In this document: one piece after another, positions 8,251 through 17,705 of the stretch
Position numbering within the stretch: the first letter of the stretch is position 1
Layout of the letters: each line of letters opens with the position of its first letter
Assembly (NCBI GenBank): GCA_910583835.1
Contig: CAJTYM010000007.1
Location: forward strand, 36,733-100,732
DNA from: an uncultured Lachnospiraceae bacterium
GTDB taxonomy: Bacteria; Bacillota; Clostridia; Lachnospirales; Lachnospiraceae
Direction: 5' to 3'
DNA length: 64,000 nucleotides
Translations under genes and position numbers: made by a program
Notes under the pieces: generated by a model
What the model was told of the DNA's origin: nothing
What the model saw: only the letters and a program-made list of their open reading frames with translations
Database searches by the model: none

Positions 8251-10404
8251 TTACCCTTTTATCAACCTGCGCACTTTCTTCCTGTCGCGCCCTTTCGTAT
8301 CCATTTTGCCCAGTAAGAGTTCCACCGTCTCCTCCTCCAGAAGATTGATGCGGTAGGAAACCTCTATCCTGCGGCTCGTCTCCATTATTTCTTTTATTAT
8401 AATCTTTGGGTCAGAATTGTCAAACACATATCCGTCCGTCCCTGCCCGGTAGCCAGTGGTCTCATAGCTGACCGGCGCAAGCCTTTGCCCATCTTCCCCT
8501 ATCCAGTTCAAGCTCACATCTTTCAGAAAACATGCGCTGAATGCCGGGTCTATGGTCACGCCCACTGCCTGCCCGGGAATTGTGACAGTGTAATGCAGTT
8601 CTTTGCCGCTTCCACCCTCCACAAAATAGGAGTTCTCCTCGCAAAAGCCCTGTCCATAATCAAGATACACCTGAACTCTCCTGCGTTCCGTCTCCGCCAG
8701 CAGTTCCCCCAGCGGAAGCGCCTGTTTGCCCATCGTGTGGTAGAGGCTTCCGGGTGAGATACCGGAACCGGCAACATAATTCTGAAACTGCCGCTCCATC
8801 TGCTGAAAAATTTCCAGATATTCCGGCGTGATGCCAAACTCCCCATAAAAATCAAACAATCTGCCAAATTCCGCACGGAGGGGGGCGCTTTCCAAGTAAT
8901 AGTGCAGTGCGCGGAATAAAATGTATTTTACCGGCACGGCAAAGAAAAATGTCCATTCATAATCTAACACGTTCCACCTGTTATCCGCTGTCTTGCGGAG
9001 GTTGGAAAAAATCAAATCTATATCCGCTACGGCAAAGGAAGGTTCTCCTGTTGGAATCTGCGCATCCCCGAACACCTGATGAAATCCCGGCGTCATCTCG
9101 AATTCCTTGGTCTTAGCGCTGCCACTTATCCTGCCCGCCGCTTCGCGAAGAGCCTTTGCCGCCGCCTGTGTATCTCCCTGAGACAGTAAGCCGTCCAGTT
9201 CTTCTTCCACGGTCATCCCTTGCAAATATTCAAATTCAAGGCAGCCATCCCCCGACAGGCAGCGGTTTGCCGCAAACTGCCCGCGCTCTTGCCAAAAGCA
9301 GCTGAGCTGTTTTGCCGCCTCGGCAATATGCGCAAGGAATGCCTGCCCTTCGGGGTATTCTGCCCTTTTATATACGATATTCTTTCCATCCCTGTCACGG
9401 ACAATGCGGGTCTGCATGGAAAATTGCTTGCTGCGTCCGCTGGAATATTTTGTATAGAGCAGCTGCTCAGATGGTGAATCTGCTGCTCCCGGTTTGCTAA
9501 TCTCCACAAAAAATGAATTGGCATACAGGGGGAACAGATTATCCTGCAGAATCTGGTCATAGACCTTCCCTTCATCCATCAGCACCAGGCGGTCCCTGTC
9601 AAAATTGCAGATATTGCGGTTCAGTTCCCCTGGCTGCGGCAGATAGTCGTCCGAATACACGACTGCCGGAAATTTGTAGTCAGGATACGGATAATAAAAC
9701 TTGTAGTCCGTATAGCCGCACTCCTCCATAATCCGTATCAGTTCCGGCCGGGAAAAGGTGCGGACATTTTCTGTATGCTGGTAACCCTCCAGCCCTTCAA
9801 AGTACGCGCCTACGTGGTCCTCCCGGCAGCCTGCCCAGTATTTGAGCCCAAATTTATTTTCAATGGCGAGCAGGAGCTTCCCGCCGGGACGCACATGCTC
9901 CATCACCGTGGTGAGGAAGCCATGGTAAGGCTTTTCCCCGCCAATATAGCCCTTGCCGTATTCAAACACGCCAATCAGCGTTGCATAGTCGAAATCATTT
10001 TCCAGGTCTTTCTCCACATCCTGGAAGTTGCCCAGACGGATGGTGATATTGCCGCTGTCCTTATGGCGGACGGCATTGACCGTGCTTCGTTTCTTTGAGA
10101 GGTCAATACAGGTCACAGACCTGGCGGTTGCCGCCACTGCCCCGGTGACGGCGCCGCAGCCGGAACCGACCTCCAGCACCTTCGCCCCCGGTACAAACGG
10201 ATACCAGCTCAAAATATTCTCACGCTCATGCGCAAGATGGTACATCACTGCCCAGTCTTTTTCCCTGGCAATCACCTGCGGGTACTCCGCCTCAGGATAA
10301 TCCTTCACCAGTTCTAATATATGGTCTTCCACTGCTCCGTCGCTGTAGAGGTCCTCCCCCGGATAGTGGGTATCATCCAGAATGACATTTCCGATTCGCT
10401 CCAT
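8251..10404 (-). CDS. Methyltransferase plus protein-kinase-like fusion, WbdD-like candidate chain terminator
   Basis: The 717-aa product starts at the ATG 10404, which has GGAGG five bases upstream; the upstream in-frame ATG at 10437 has no ribosome site. Residues about 60-240 are a class I SAM methyltransferase (motif I VLEVGSGCG near 75-83). Residues about 325-510 read as a kinase fold: a candidate ATP lysine in IVYKRA (about 346), hinge-like YLQGMTVEEEL, then DLIFSN at 463-468 (same spacing as kinase DLKPEN), and LDYEW whose Asp lies exactly 18 residues after the first Asp, as in kinase HRD-to-DFG. About 200 residues of unrecognised, probably beta-rich sequence follow. WbdD of E. coli O9a has this order and caps chains with methyl phosphate. 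The methyltransferase is clear; the kinase call is mine and moderate. Confidence 0.75.
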   Translation of the reverse strand: MERIGNVILDDTHYPGEDLYSDGAVEDHILELVKDYPEAEYPQVIAREKDWAVMYHLAHERENILSWYPFVPGAKVLEVGSGCGAVTGAVAATARSVTCIDLSKKRSTVNAVRHKDSGNITIRLGNFQDVEKDLENDFDYATLIGVFEYGKGYIGGEKPYHGFLTTVMEHVRPGGKLLLAIENKFGLKYWAGCREDHVGAYFEGLEGYQHTENVRTFSRPELIRIMEECGYTDYKFYYPYPDYKFPAVVYSDDYLPQPGELNRNICNFDRDRLVLMDEGKVYDQILQDNLFPLYANSFFVEISKPGAADSPSEQLLYTKYSSGRSKQFSMQTRIVRDRDGKNIVYKRAEYPEGQAFLAHIAEAAKQLSCFWQERGQFAANRCLSGDGCLEFEYLQGMTVEEELDGLLSQGDTQAAAKALREAAGRISGSAKTKEFEMTPGFHQVFGDAQIPTGEPSFAVADIDLIFSNLRKTADNRWNVLDYEWTFFFAVPVKYILFRALHYYLESAPLRAEFGRLFDFYGEFGITPEYLEIFQQMERQFQNYVAGSGISPGSLYHTMGKQALPLGELLAETERRRVQVYLDYGQGFCEENSYFVEGGSGKELHYTVTIPGQAVGVTIDPAFSACFLKDVSLNWIGEDGQRLAPVSYETTGYRAGTDGYVFDNSDPKIIIKEIMETSRRIEVSYRINLLEEETVELLLGKMDTKGRDRKKVRRLIKG

Positions 10405-10510
10405 AACTTCCTCCGTTCTCTGCAACCTATGCCGCACTCCCGCCCTTCCTGCATTAATCCGCCGGCTTCTACACCTGTTTCAGGCAGAAGTCTGCCTACG
10501 GCGGCTATTC

Positions 10511-12946
10511 CTATACTTGTTTGAGAGAAAAATCCGCCTTGGAAAGCGTAAGGTTGGGATTATAGTAAGGGTCTCCATGGTCCAGTGATTCTTTCCATTT
10601 GGTCACAAAATATTTCATTTCCTTATAATAGCGTTCCTGTTTCTGGGGAGAATCCTCAAGGCCGCGGGACTTGGATTCATAATGATAAAGCTGCGCATAA
10701 GGATTATATACCACCAATTTCCCCAATTCCCGCACTTTCATGCAGTAGTCAATGTCGTTAAAAGCTACCACAAGCTCTTCCGTAAGCCCGCCGACCGCCT
10801 CAAATACTGATTTCTTCGTCATCATACAGGCAGCCGTGACCGCACTGTAATCCTGGGCACAGATAATTCTTGAAAAATAGCCGTTGGCATTGTGGTCAAA
10901 TCCGATAAACGTATGTCCGGCAATCCCGCCAAACCCGAGAACTACCCCGGCGTGCTGGATTGTGCCGTCCTCGTAGTAAAGCCTTGCCCCTACTGCTCCC
11001 ACGTCTTCCCGCATACAGTAGCCTAACAGCTGCCACAGGCAGTCGGGATGGATGATTTCTGTGTCGTTATTCAGCAGCAGCAGATAGTCCCCCTTGGCAT
11101 ATTTAGCGCCAAAATTGTTGATTGCCGAGAAATTGAATTCCCCTTCCCAGTACACCACATGGGCTTTCTCATTCTCCGCTTCCAGTTTCTTATAATAAGC
11201 GAACGTCTCCTCTGATTCGCTGTTATTTTCTATAATGATGTATTCATAGTTGCGGTAAGCAGATTTCTGCTCAATCGAACTTATGCATTTATCAAGGTCT
11301 TCGGTATGGTCTTTGTTGGGAATCAGGATGGAAACCAGCGGCTGCTCTTTCCACAGCCAGGCAGTCCGGTAAAGACCAGGATATTCCCCCATCTCCACTT
11401 CCGCCGGAAGGTTCAGCCTGTCATAATGCGCCTGGACGGCGCGCATCCCCGCCTCAAAGGCATACCGCTTGCTCTCTGGGTTCTCCGCCGTGGAATTCTC
11501 ATGGGCGCGCCAATGGTACAGCGCCTTGGGAATATGGACAATCCTGTCGGTATGTTCCGTACAGCGCAGCACAAAATCATAATCCTGCGCTCCGTCAAAC
11601 GCACCGTCCAGCAGACCAGCCCGTTCGGCAAGCGAACGCCTGACCACTACCAGATGGCAGAAATAATTCATGCTGCAAAGAAGATCCGGATTATAGTCTG
11701 ACTTAAAATGCGGCTCAAAATACCGTTTTCCATTCATGGAAACCTTGTCCTCATCCGAATAAATCAGTTCCGTATCCGGCTGCTCCTGCAATGCCCTGGC
11801 ACATTCATACAATGCATTCTCTGCCAGCAAATCGTCATGGTCCGCAAAGACGAGGTAATCCCCGGCTGCTTTCAGGATAGCTGCATTCGTGTTATCAGAT
11901 ATCTGCAATGGGCTCTCGTGGCTTATGACTTTCACGCGCCCCTCCCGCTGTTTGAGCCTGTTCAGATAACCCTCCAAGGGAGAAGACGCCCCGCTGCCGT
12001 CCGACAGGCACAGTTCCCAGTTACCATAGGTCTGCGACTGGATGGATTTTACCAGCTGCTCCAGATATTTGATGGGCGTACGGTATAAGGGCACGACAAT
12101 AGAAAACAGCGGCTCATTCTCCCAGTTCTGCTTACGCTGCCGGTTTAACTCCTCCTCCGTTGGATTCACGGCGCGGCGGTATTTCTCATAATCCCCCTGT
12201 GGGGCGGATTTCTGCAGCAGTACCTGCATGGTGCGGGTACAGAACTCTTTCAGTCCATGGCGCTGCAGGAAACGCATCCCTTTACCGAGATAGCTGCTTC
12301 CCATCACATTTTCAAACAGGAACGTGGTCACAATGGGAATCTTCGCCCTGCTTCTGCGGCAATGACCGGCAAATTCAAGCCTTACCTGGGACAAGCCGCG
12401 ATGAGGCATTCTCACTTCAAAGCCCGCAGCGGGCAGATGTTCCACCTCACGGTAGACCTGTGCCACATCCCTGCGCTCATGCCAGGAAACTTCACAGGGC
12501 GCTTCCTTGCCCCCGGGACCAACTGCCCGCACAGCGATAGGCTCCCCGCAGGCTGCCCACCCCTTGATATAACACTGCCCCTTGGTAAGTATGGTCTGCT
12601 CCACGAACACATCCAGCTGCCGCTGCTGCCTGCGCAGCTCTGACACCTTAAAACTGCGGACAAGCTGCTTCCCCGCCCACAGCAGAAGTTCCTTTTTCCA
12701 CTCAAAATCCCGTGGCAGCCTCACATAAAGAAAATATTCTTCCTCAATCCCCAAATCATATATCATATAACGCTGGCGCACTTCCATGCCGTCATACTTC
12801 TTCGTTTCCACGGGAAGCTGCTCCCCATCCAGGGTCACTGCCAGCTTTTCTTTGTCTGGCATTCCATATTTCCAGCCCTGGATAACCAGCACATCATCAT
12901 CTTCAATGTGAAACCTGACTCTAACTACGTTAAACTTCTCCAGCAT
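10511..12946 (-). CDS. Dual-domain GT2 glycosyltransferase (two GT-A domains, 811 aa)
   Basis: An N-terminal accessory region of about 270 residues is rich in beta strands. GT-A domain 1 (about 280-500) has LFSIVVPLYRTPIKYLEQL, LCLSDGSGAS and the metal site FADHDDLL. GT-A domain 2 (about 535-800) has LVSILIPNKDHTEDL and LLLNNDTEI. Both domains keep their acidic motifs, so both are probably active and could add two sugars in turn, as in bifunctional rhamnosyl- or galactosyltransferases of O-antigen loci. It lies between the exporter ATPase and the WbdD-like gene. The 105 bp to the next gene contain a GGCAGACTTCTGCC hairpin on the coding strand. Confidence 0.88.
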   Translation of the reverse strand: MLEKFNVVRVRFHIEDDDVLVIQGWKYGMPDKEKLAVTLDGEQLPVETKKYDGMEVRQRYMIYDLGIEEEYFLYVRLPRDFEWKKELLLWAGKQLVRSFKVSELRRQQRQLDVFVEQTILTKGQCYIKGWAACGEPIAVRAVGPGGKEAPCEVSWHERRDVAQVYREVEHLPAAGFEVRMPHRGLSQVRLEFAGHCRRSRAKIPIVTTFLFENVMGSSYLGKGMRFLQRHGLKEFCTRTMQVLLQKSAPQGDYEKYRRAVNPTEEELNRQRKQNWENEPLFSIVVPLYRTPIKYLEQLVKSIQSQTYGNWELCLSDGSGASSPLEGYLNRLKQREGRVKVISHESPLQISDNTNAAILKAAGDYLVFADHDDLLAENALYECARALQEQPDTELIYSDEDKVSMNGKRYFEPHFKSDYNPDLLCSMNYFCHLVVVRRSLAERAGLLDGAFDGAQDYDFVLRCTEHTDRIVHIPKALYHWRAHENSTAENPESKRYAFEAGMRAVQAHYDRLNLPAEVEMGEYPGLYRTAWLWKEQPLVSILIPNKDHTEDLDKCISSIEQKSAYRNYEYIIIENNSESEETFAYYKKLEAENEKAHVVYWEGEFNFSAINNFGAKYAKGDYLLLLNNDTEIIHPDCLWQLLGYCMREDVGAVGARLYYEDGTIQHAGVVLGFGGIAGHTFIGFDHNANGYFSRIICAQDYSAVTAACMMTKKSVFEAVGGLTEELVVAFNDIDYCMKVRELGKLVVYNPYAQLYHYESKSRGLEDSPQKQERYYKEMKYFVTKWKESLDHGDPYYNPNLTLSKADFSLKQV

Positions 12947-12959
12947 ATGTCCTGTCCCT

Positions 12960-14222
12960 CTACTCTATCTCCACAGTGGATTCCATATCGAAATAGCCCA
13001 CCGTATTTTTCTCGGAAACAACTCCCAGGCTGCACACATCATAGAGCCTGTGGTGCACCTTGAACTCCTCCTTCTCATATCCCGTACAGCCAAAAGACAA
13101 CAGGTACTCCCCGCCCTGCAGCGTCATTTTCTGGGAAAAGCTGACGGTTTTTGTATCTCCCTTTTTCACCGGCTCAAACATTTTTTTCTCAATCATGGTA
13201 TTTGTGCCAGTTAACTCAATTCCCATCAGATTTTTTAAGGTAAATGCAAAAATCGGCTCTGCCACATCTTCATGGAACTGCACTTTCATCTTAATCGTGA
13301 ACGGTGCGCCTTTCTCAATCACATTTGACAGCTTGCCGGTCTCATCCACTATGGCAAAATCTATGATTTCCGCCCGCTTATCGCCATATTCCAGAGTCTC
13401 AGGATTGATGCTGATATTATCCCTCCATTTACCGGCGGAGTCTTCGGGCTTCCACAAGGCCGTATTCTCCAGGCGCTGCGCTTCCTTCTGCTCCACCAGA
13501 GCCATCTTATAGCGGTCCACCGCCTCCTTGGGCGTTCCTTCCATCACCTTCACGCCCTTGTTCAGGAGCACCGCCCGGTCGCAGTATTTGGTGATACTGC
13601 TCAAGTCATGGCTGACGAAGAGAATCGTCCTGCCCATCTCCTTAAATTCTTCAAATTTGCGGTAGCATTTAGCCTGAAAAAACACGTCCCCTACGGACAA
13701 TGCCTCGTCCACAATGAGGATTTCCGGCTCAATGTTGATTGCCACTGCAAAGGCAAGGCGCACGAACATGCCGCTGGAGTATGTCTTGACCGGCTGGTTG
13801 ACAAACTCCCCAATATCTGCAAATTCCAAAATATCATCCATCTTCCCTGCAATCTCTTCCCTGGTAAATCCCATCATCGTGCCCTGCAGGTAGACATTCT
13901 CGATTCCCGTATATTCCTGGTTAAATCCTGCCCCTAATTCCAGCAGCGCCGAGATGCGGCCCCTTACCTCCACGGTGCCGCCCGTGGGGGCAAGTACGCC
14001 CGTGATAATCTTGAGCAGCGTAGATTTGCCGGAGCCATTCGTGCCGATGATGCCGATGGTCTCCCCCTTCTTAATCTCCAGGTCCACGCCCCGCAATGCC
14101 TGATGCTCCCGGTAGTTTTTGTTCCTCGCAAGCCCCAGCGCATCTTTGAGCCGCGCGGAGGGCGTATCATAGAGTTTATAGACTTTACTGACCTGCGTCA
14201 CCTTGATTGCCGTCTGTTCCAT
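12960..14222 (-). CDS. Wzt-type polysaccharide ABC exporter ATPase with C-terminal cargo-binding domain
   Basis: 420 aa from the ATG at 14222, which has AGGAGGG upstream; the open frame runs back to 14333, but that would overlap the permease gene by 100 bp with no ribosome site. The ATPase domain has GTNGSGKST, TYSSGMFVRLAFA and LIVDEALSVGD. A linker follows and then a beta-sandwich-like domain (about 275-420) containing the IDFAIVDETGK and GIELTGTNT segments typical of Wzt C-terminal domains. In O9a-type systems this domain recognises the modified non-reducing end of the finished glycan. That makes the WbdD-like gene nearby a logical partner. Confidence 0.92.
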   Translation of the reverse strand: MEQTAIKVTQVSKVYKLYDTPSARLKDALGLARNKNYREHQALRGVDLEIKKGETIGIIGTNGSGKSTLLKIITGVLAPTGGTVEVRGRISALLELGAGFNQEYTGIENVYLQGTMMGFTREEIAGKMDDILEFADIGEFVNQPVKTYSSGMFVRLAFAVAINIEPEILIVDEALSVGDVFFQAKCYRKFEEFKEMGRTILFVSHDLSSITKYCDRAVLLNKGVKVMEGTPKEAVDRYKMALVEQKEAQRLENTALWKPEDSAGKWRDNISINPETLEYGDKRAEIIDFAIVDETGKLSNVIEKGAPFTIKMKVQFHEDVAEPIFAFTLKNLMGIELTGTNTMIEKKMFEPVKKGDTKTVSFSQKMTLQGGEYLLSFGCTGYEKEEFKVHHRLYDVCSLGVVSEKNTVGYFDMESTVEIE

Positions 14223-14233
14223 ATGGTTCCCTC

Positions 14234-15061
14234 CTACAATACATCCGCAAAATGCACTTTCAGCCGCCGGAATACCGTCACGCCAACAAAGCAGATTGCC
14301 GCCGTAAAACACCAAAAATACAAGGTCATCCACGGATGCTCAAAAAACCATACTTTGTCAATCAAAGCCTCCCGGTAACCCTGTACAATATAAAAAAACG
14401 GATTCAGTTCTATCACTACCAGTACTGCATGAGGTATCCTTCCCTGCATATCTGACAGCTTCCACATAATCGGCGTTGCCCATATTCCCACCTGCAAAGC
14501 AATATTTACAATCTGCCTGACGTCCGGGAAAAATACGGACACTGCGCTCGTGAGATAACTGATGCCCAACGCCAGCAGCAGCACGCCAAAGCTGTAGTAG
14601 ATGACCTGCAGCACATAAAAGTCAGGGAAAAAACCATAACATATAAACAAAACCACCATAAATGCCACAAAAAACACATGTACAAAAATGGAAGAAAATA
14701 TCTTTATCACCGGCAAGATGTCAATGTTGAACATCACTTTCTTTACCAGGTAATTGTATTCCATCAGCACTGCAGTCCCAGCGCTGACACAGTCTGAAAA
14801 GAAAAACCACGGCACAATGCCCGCCACCAGCCACAATACATAGGGCAGAGGCAGTTCCCCGCGGATGGACGCCGTGGCCCCTATCGCCAGTTCAAAAACA
14901 AACCAGTAAATCAACACCGTGATTACCGGCTGTACAAACGCCCATACCGTGCCCAGATAGGAGCCAGCAAATTTTGTCCTGAAGTCGTTCTTTGCCAGGC
15001 TCCTTATCAGCGTTCGGTTCTCAATCAGTTCCAACACAAGACTTTTTGATTTCTGATTCAT
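14234..15061 (-). CDS. Wzm-type polysaccharide ABC exporter, permease subunit
   Basis: 275-aa ABC2_membrane protein with six predicted helices. It begins with the cytoplasmic stretch SLAKNDFRTKFAGSYLGTVW that commonly precedes the first helix of Wzm proteins. The ATPase start lies 11 bp downstream of its stop codon, so the two are a translational pair. It forms the membrane channel for a lipid-linked polysaccharide. It is clearly a different subfamily from the permease at 1838-2638, so these are not a recent duplication. Confidence 0.92.
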   Translation of the reverse strand: MNQKSKSLVLELIENRTLIRSLAKNDFRTKFAGSYLGTVWAFVQPVITVLIYWFVFELAIGATASIRGELPLPYVLWLVAGIVPWFFFSDCVSAGTAVLMEYNYLVKKVMFNIDILPVIKIFSSIFVHVFFVAFMVVLFICYGFFPDFYVLQVIYYSFGVLLLALGISYLTSAVSVFFPDVRQIVNIALQVGIWATPIMWKLSDMQGRIPHAVLVVIELNPFFYIVQGYREALIDKVWFFEHPWMTLYFWCFTAAICFVGVTVFRRLKVHFADVL

Positions 15062-15069
15062 ATTCCGTC

Positions 15070-16989
15070 TTACTTTCCTATCGTGACTTTCTTACTTTTG
15101 CTCCATTTCCCATAAACTTTGTTCTTCATGGAATCCAGCTTATAGGCGCGTACCTGCACATAATACCTGCTTCCTGCCTTAAGGCCGGAAATCGTCTTTT
15201 TCGCTGATGTTGTCTGTACCTTTTTCGCAGACTTCATATTTGACTTCGTAGAATAGCGTATCTGATAGCCCTTGGCATCGCTGACCTTGCGGATGGTAAC
15301 CTCAAGTTTCCTGCCCGACCGCTTTTTCAGCTTTTTGACAGAGGTACTCTTTACCTTTACTTTGGTCCATTTGGCATAGAGCGTGGTGTTTCCGCTTACC
15401 CCATTGCTGAAATTCCATTTCACGGTGCAGTCTGGATTGCTGTACCAGCCAGCAAACTGGTATTCTTTACGTTTAGGGTTAGCGGGTTTCTTTACTGTCT
15501 CCTGCGGCCACACTTTCAGTGAAGAAACCTTGCTTCCGCCCTTGGTATCGAACTTAACGGTAAATTGCCTGCCTTTGACTGCGGCAGCGGTAACCTCGCT
15601 GTCCTTCTTGCCATCACATACGGCAACTGCTTTCACTGTCACGTCTGAATTCACCAGAAAAGGTTCTGTATAATGAAAACTTCTGCTGAATGAAGCGGAA
15701 GGTTCATTATTATCTGTCGTATAATAGATATCCGCTCCCGGCGTTGCCGAGCTAAGCGTCACGCTCACGCCTTTGGACGTCCTTCTCTGCGTTATCTTGG
15801 GCGCTGCCACCGTCTGTCCCGGCAGATACGCGGTTCCCACCTGGTCCTGGGTAGAACCCATGTCCCTGGTACACTTGGGAATCAAACCGGAATACAGAGG
15901 TTCCGCTGTATGGAAGCCCTGCTTATCCATGGGACCGGTAAATGTCGCCTCACCAAGCCCAAACCAGGTATACTGCAGTTCAAGCCCATATTCCCCATCA
16001 AGATCATCCCAGGTACAGTCCACATAATACCAGGTATCGTTCAGGCAGACAGCGTTCCAGGCATGTCCTTCCACAATTGGGCTGCCAGAAAAATCATAAC
16101 CCATTACCTTGCGGCTGGTGATGCCTACGACATCGATCCCCACACTGTTCATGAGGATTTCAAACGCTTTAGTGTAACCTGCACAGACCGTATAGGAATC
16201 ACAAAATACACTGTATGCGCTCTGATGGTACAGGGTATTGGGGCGCTGCGAGGCATATGCATGGTCATATTGCACTTTCTTGATAATCAGGTCATGGGCA
16301 ATCTTTGCCTTCTCTAACTCCGTAGCCCCTTTCTCGACCTGCGCTTTCATATCGTTAATCTTTGCTTTCAGCTTCTGTGTCTCTGATTTCCTGGTCGAAC
16401 CATTGGCAAACTTATCATAAAATACCGGCGTCAGAGACTTGCTGCTGCGCAGATAAGAGCTGTCCAGAAAATAGTACTGGGGATTGGCATAAAGAAACAT
16501 CAGGTATACGTTGCTCGCTTTGTTGGAAGTCATGCCCAGGGTCTGGAATTCTACCCCCAGCGCTGCATAGCAGGAACTTTTTGCCCCCATCTCATCACTG
16601 ACTGTCACCAGCTTCGCGTTATTGGCTGTGGCAAGATATTTCCTGCACTCCGCATCCAGAAGATCCCAGAACTGGCGCGCCCTCTCGTCTAAACGGTTAT
16701 AAATATAGTTGGACGAATATACATCCCAGGGAGAATTATACTGCTGTGAGCCATAAGTGTCAGAATACCGCCACAATTGCCCGCCCGCTGTTAAATCCTC
16801 CGCGCTCAGGATACCAATTTCCTCCGCTGTCTCATCTGAAATATCAATCGCCTCCAGCTGCATGCCGCCGACATAATCTGATCCCGCTTCGGTAGCTTCA
16901 TCTGGAGAAACTGTCGCAGACGCATCTGCTGGCAATGCCGTAAAAAGCATGATCCCCGCCAACAAAATCGATAAAATGCGTGTTCTCAT
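15070..16989 (-). CDS. Secreted transglutaminase-like protein with CHB_HEX_C, InlB repeat and Fn3 domains
   Basis: 639 aa from the ATG at 16989 (GGAGGG 7 bases upstream; the frame continues to 17007). A signal peptide (MRTRILSILLAGIMLFTALP, cleavage near ADASA) directs export. Residues about 200-350 are a transglutaminase-like core with all three catalytic residues in context: Cys in TVCAGYTKAF, His in VEGHAWNAV, Asp in YYVDCTWDD. A chitobiase-C-like segment (DIYYTTDNNEPS), one InlB B-repeat (FDTKGGSKV to LYAKW) and a C-terminal fibronectin III-like domain follow. No LPXTG motif is visible, so attachment would be non-covalent or via the basic C-terminus. Its place in the polysaccharide operon suggests a wall-associated role. 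Confidence 0.85.
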   Translation of the reverse strand: MRTRILSILLAGIMLFTALPADASATVSPDEATEAGSDYVGGMQLEAIDISDETAEEIGILSAEDLTAGGQLWRYSDTYGSQQYNSPWDVYSSNYIYNRLDERARQFWDLLDAECRKYLATANNAKLVTVSDEMGAKSSCYAALGVEFQTLGMTSNKASNVYLMFLYANPQYYFLDSSYLRSSKSLTPVFYDKFANGSTRKSETQKLKAKINDMKAQVEKGATELEKAKIAHDLIIKKVQYDHAYASQRPNTLYHQSAYSVFCDSYTVCAGYTKAFEILMNSVGIDVVGITSRKVMGYDFSGSPIVEGHAWNAVCLNDTWYYVDCTWDDLDGEYGLELQYTWFGLGEATFTGPMDKQGFHTAEPLYSGLIPKCTRDMGSTQDQVGTAYLPGQTVAAPKITQRRTSKGVSVTLSSATPGADIYYTTDNNEPSASFSRSFHYTEPFLVNSDVTVKAVAVCDGKKDSEVTAAAVKGRQFTVKFDTKGGSKVSSLKVWPQETVKKPANPKRKEYQFAGWYSNPDCTVKWNFSNGVSGNTTLYAKWTKVKVKSTSVKKLKKRSGRKLEVTIRKVSDAKGYQIRYSTKSNMKSAKKVQTTSAKKTISGLKAGSRYYVQVRAYKLDSMKNKVYGKWSKSKKVTIGK

Positions 16990-17048
16990 ATGATTTCCCT
17001 CCTTCATAATTTACTGCTTCATTAATCCCTTCCTTGCAAAACCTCTCA

Positions 17049-17630
17049 TTACTTCCTGTTACGGCTGTCCACATATGCATCCAGGCTTCCCCAGACCTTG
17101 TCCTTGTCAGACATTATCAGATCTTTCTCCGTCATCCCTTGCGGCAATGGCCAGTCAATGCCAATCTTCTCATCTTTCCACAGTATCCCGCCCTCATCAT
17201 TGGGATGGTAGAAATCTGTCACCTTATAACAGAATTCTGCATAATCGGACAGCACGACAAACCCATGTGCAAATCCCTTAGGGATAAAGAACTGCTTCTT
17301 ATTCTCCGCTGACAGGATGACGCCGAACCATTTGCCGAACGTCTCGGAACCCTCGCGCAGATCCACAGCCACGTCAAACACCTCGCCGCTAACCGCACGT
17401 ACCAGCTTATCCTGCGGATAATTGATCTGGAAATGAAGTCCGCGCAGCACGCCTCTCTTAGATGCTGACTGGTTGTCCTGCACAAAATCACAGTCAATCC
17501 CCGCTTCCTTGAAATCATTGTAATTATATGTCTCCATAAAGTACCCGCGTTCATCCCCGAACACCGCCGGCTCAATCACCTTCAGCCCTACAATCCCATT
17601 GCAGTTGTCCGTCACTTTAATCTTTCCCAT
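17049..17630 (-). CDS. rfbC: dTDP-4-dehydrorhamnose 3,5-epimerase
   Basis: 193-aa cupin enzyme of the RmlC family. The catalytic histidine sits in RGLHFQ, and DERGYFMETY and PKGFAHGFVVL are the usual family signatures. It epimerises dTDP-4-dehydro-6-deoxyglucose at C3 and C5, the third step to dTDP-L-rhamnose. AAGGAGGAGG lies before the ATG. The 75-bp gap to rfbA holds no clear terminator, so they are probably cotranscribed. The other pathway genes rfbB and rfbD sit 17-19 kb upstream in the same locus. Confidence 0.96.
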   Translation of the reverse strand: MGKIKVTDNCNGIVGLKVIEPAVFGDERGYFMETYNYNDFKEAGIDCDFVQDNQSASKRGVLRGLHFQINYPQDKLVRAVSGEVFDVAVDLREGSETFGKWFGVILSAENKKQFFIPKGFAHGFVVLSDYAEFCYKVTDFYHPNDEGGILWKDEKIGIDWPLPQGMTEKDLIMSDKDKVWGSLDAYVDSRNRK

Positions 17631-17705
17631 CTTAACCTCCTCCTTCTGGATGTAAATTATTTTATAGACAAGTCTAAGCGCATGTTATTCTCATTGTCAG
17701 CTTTG

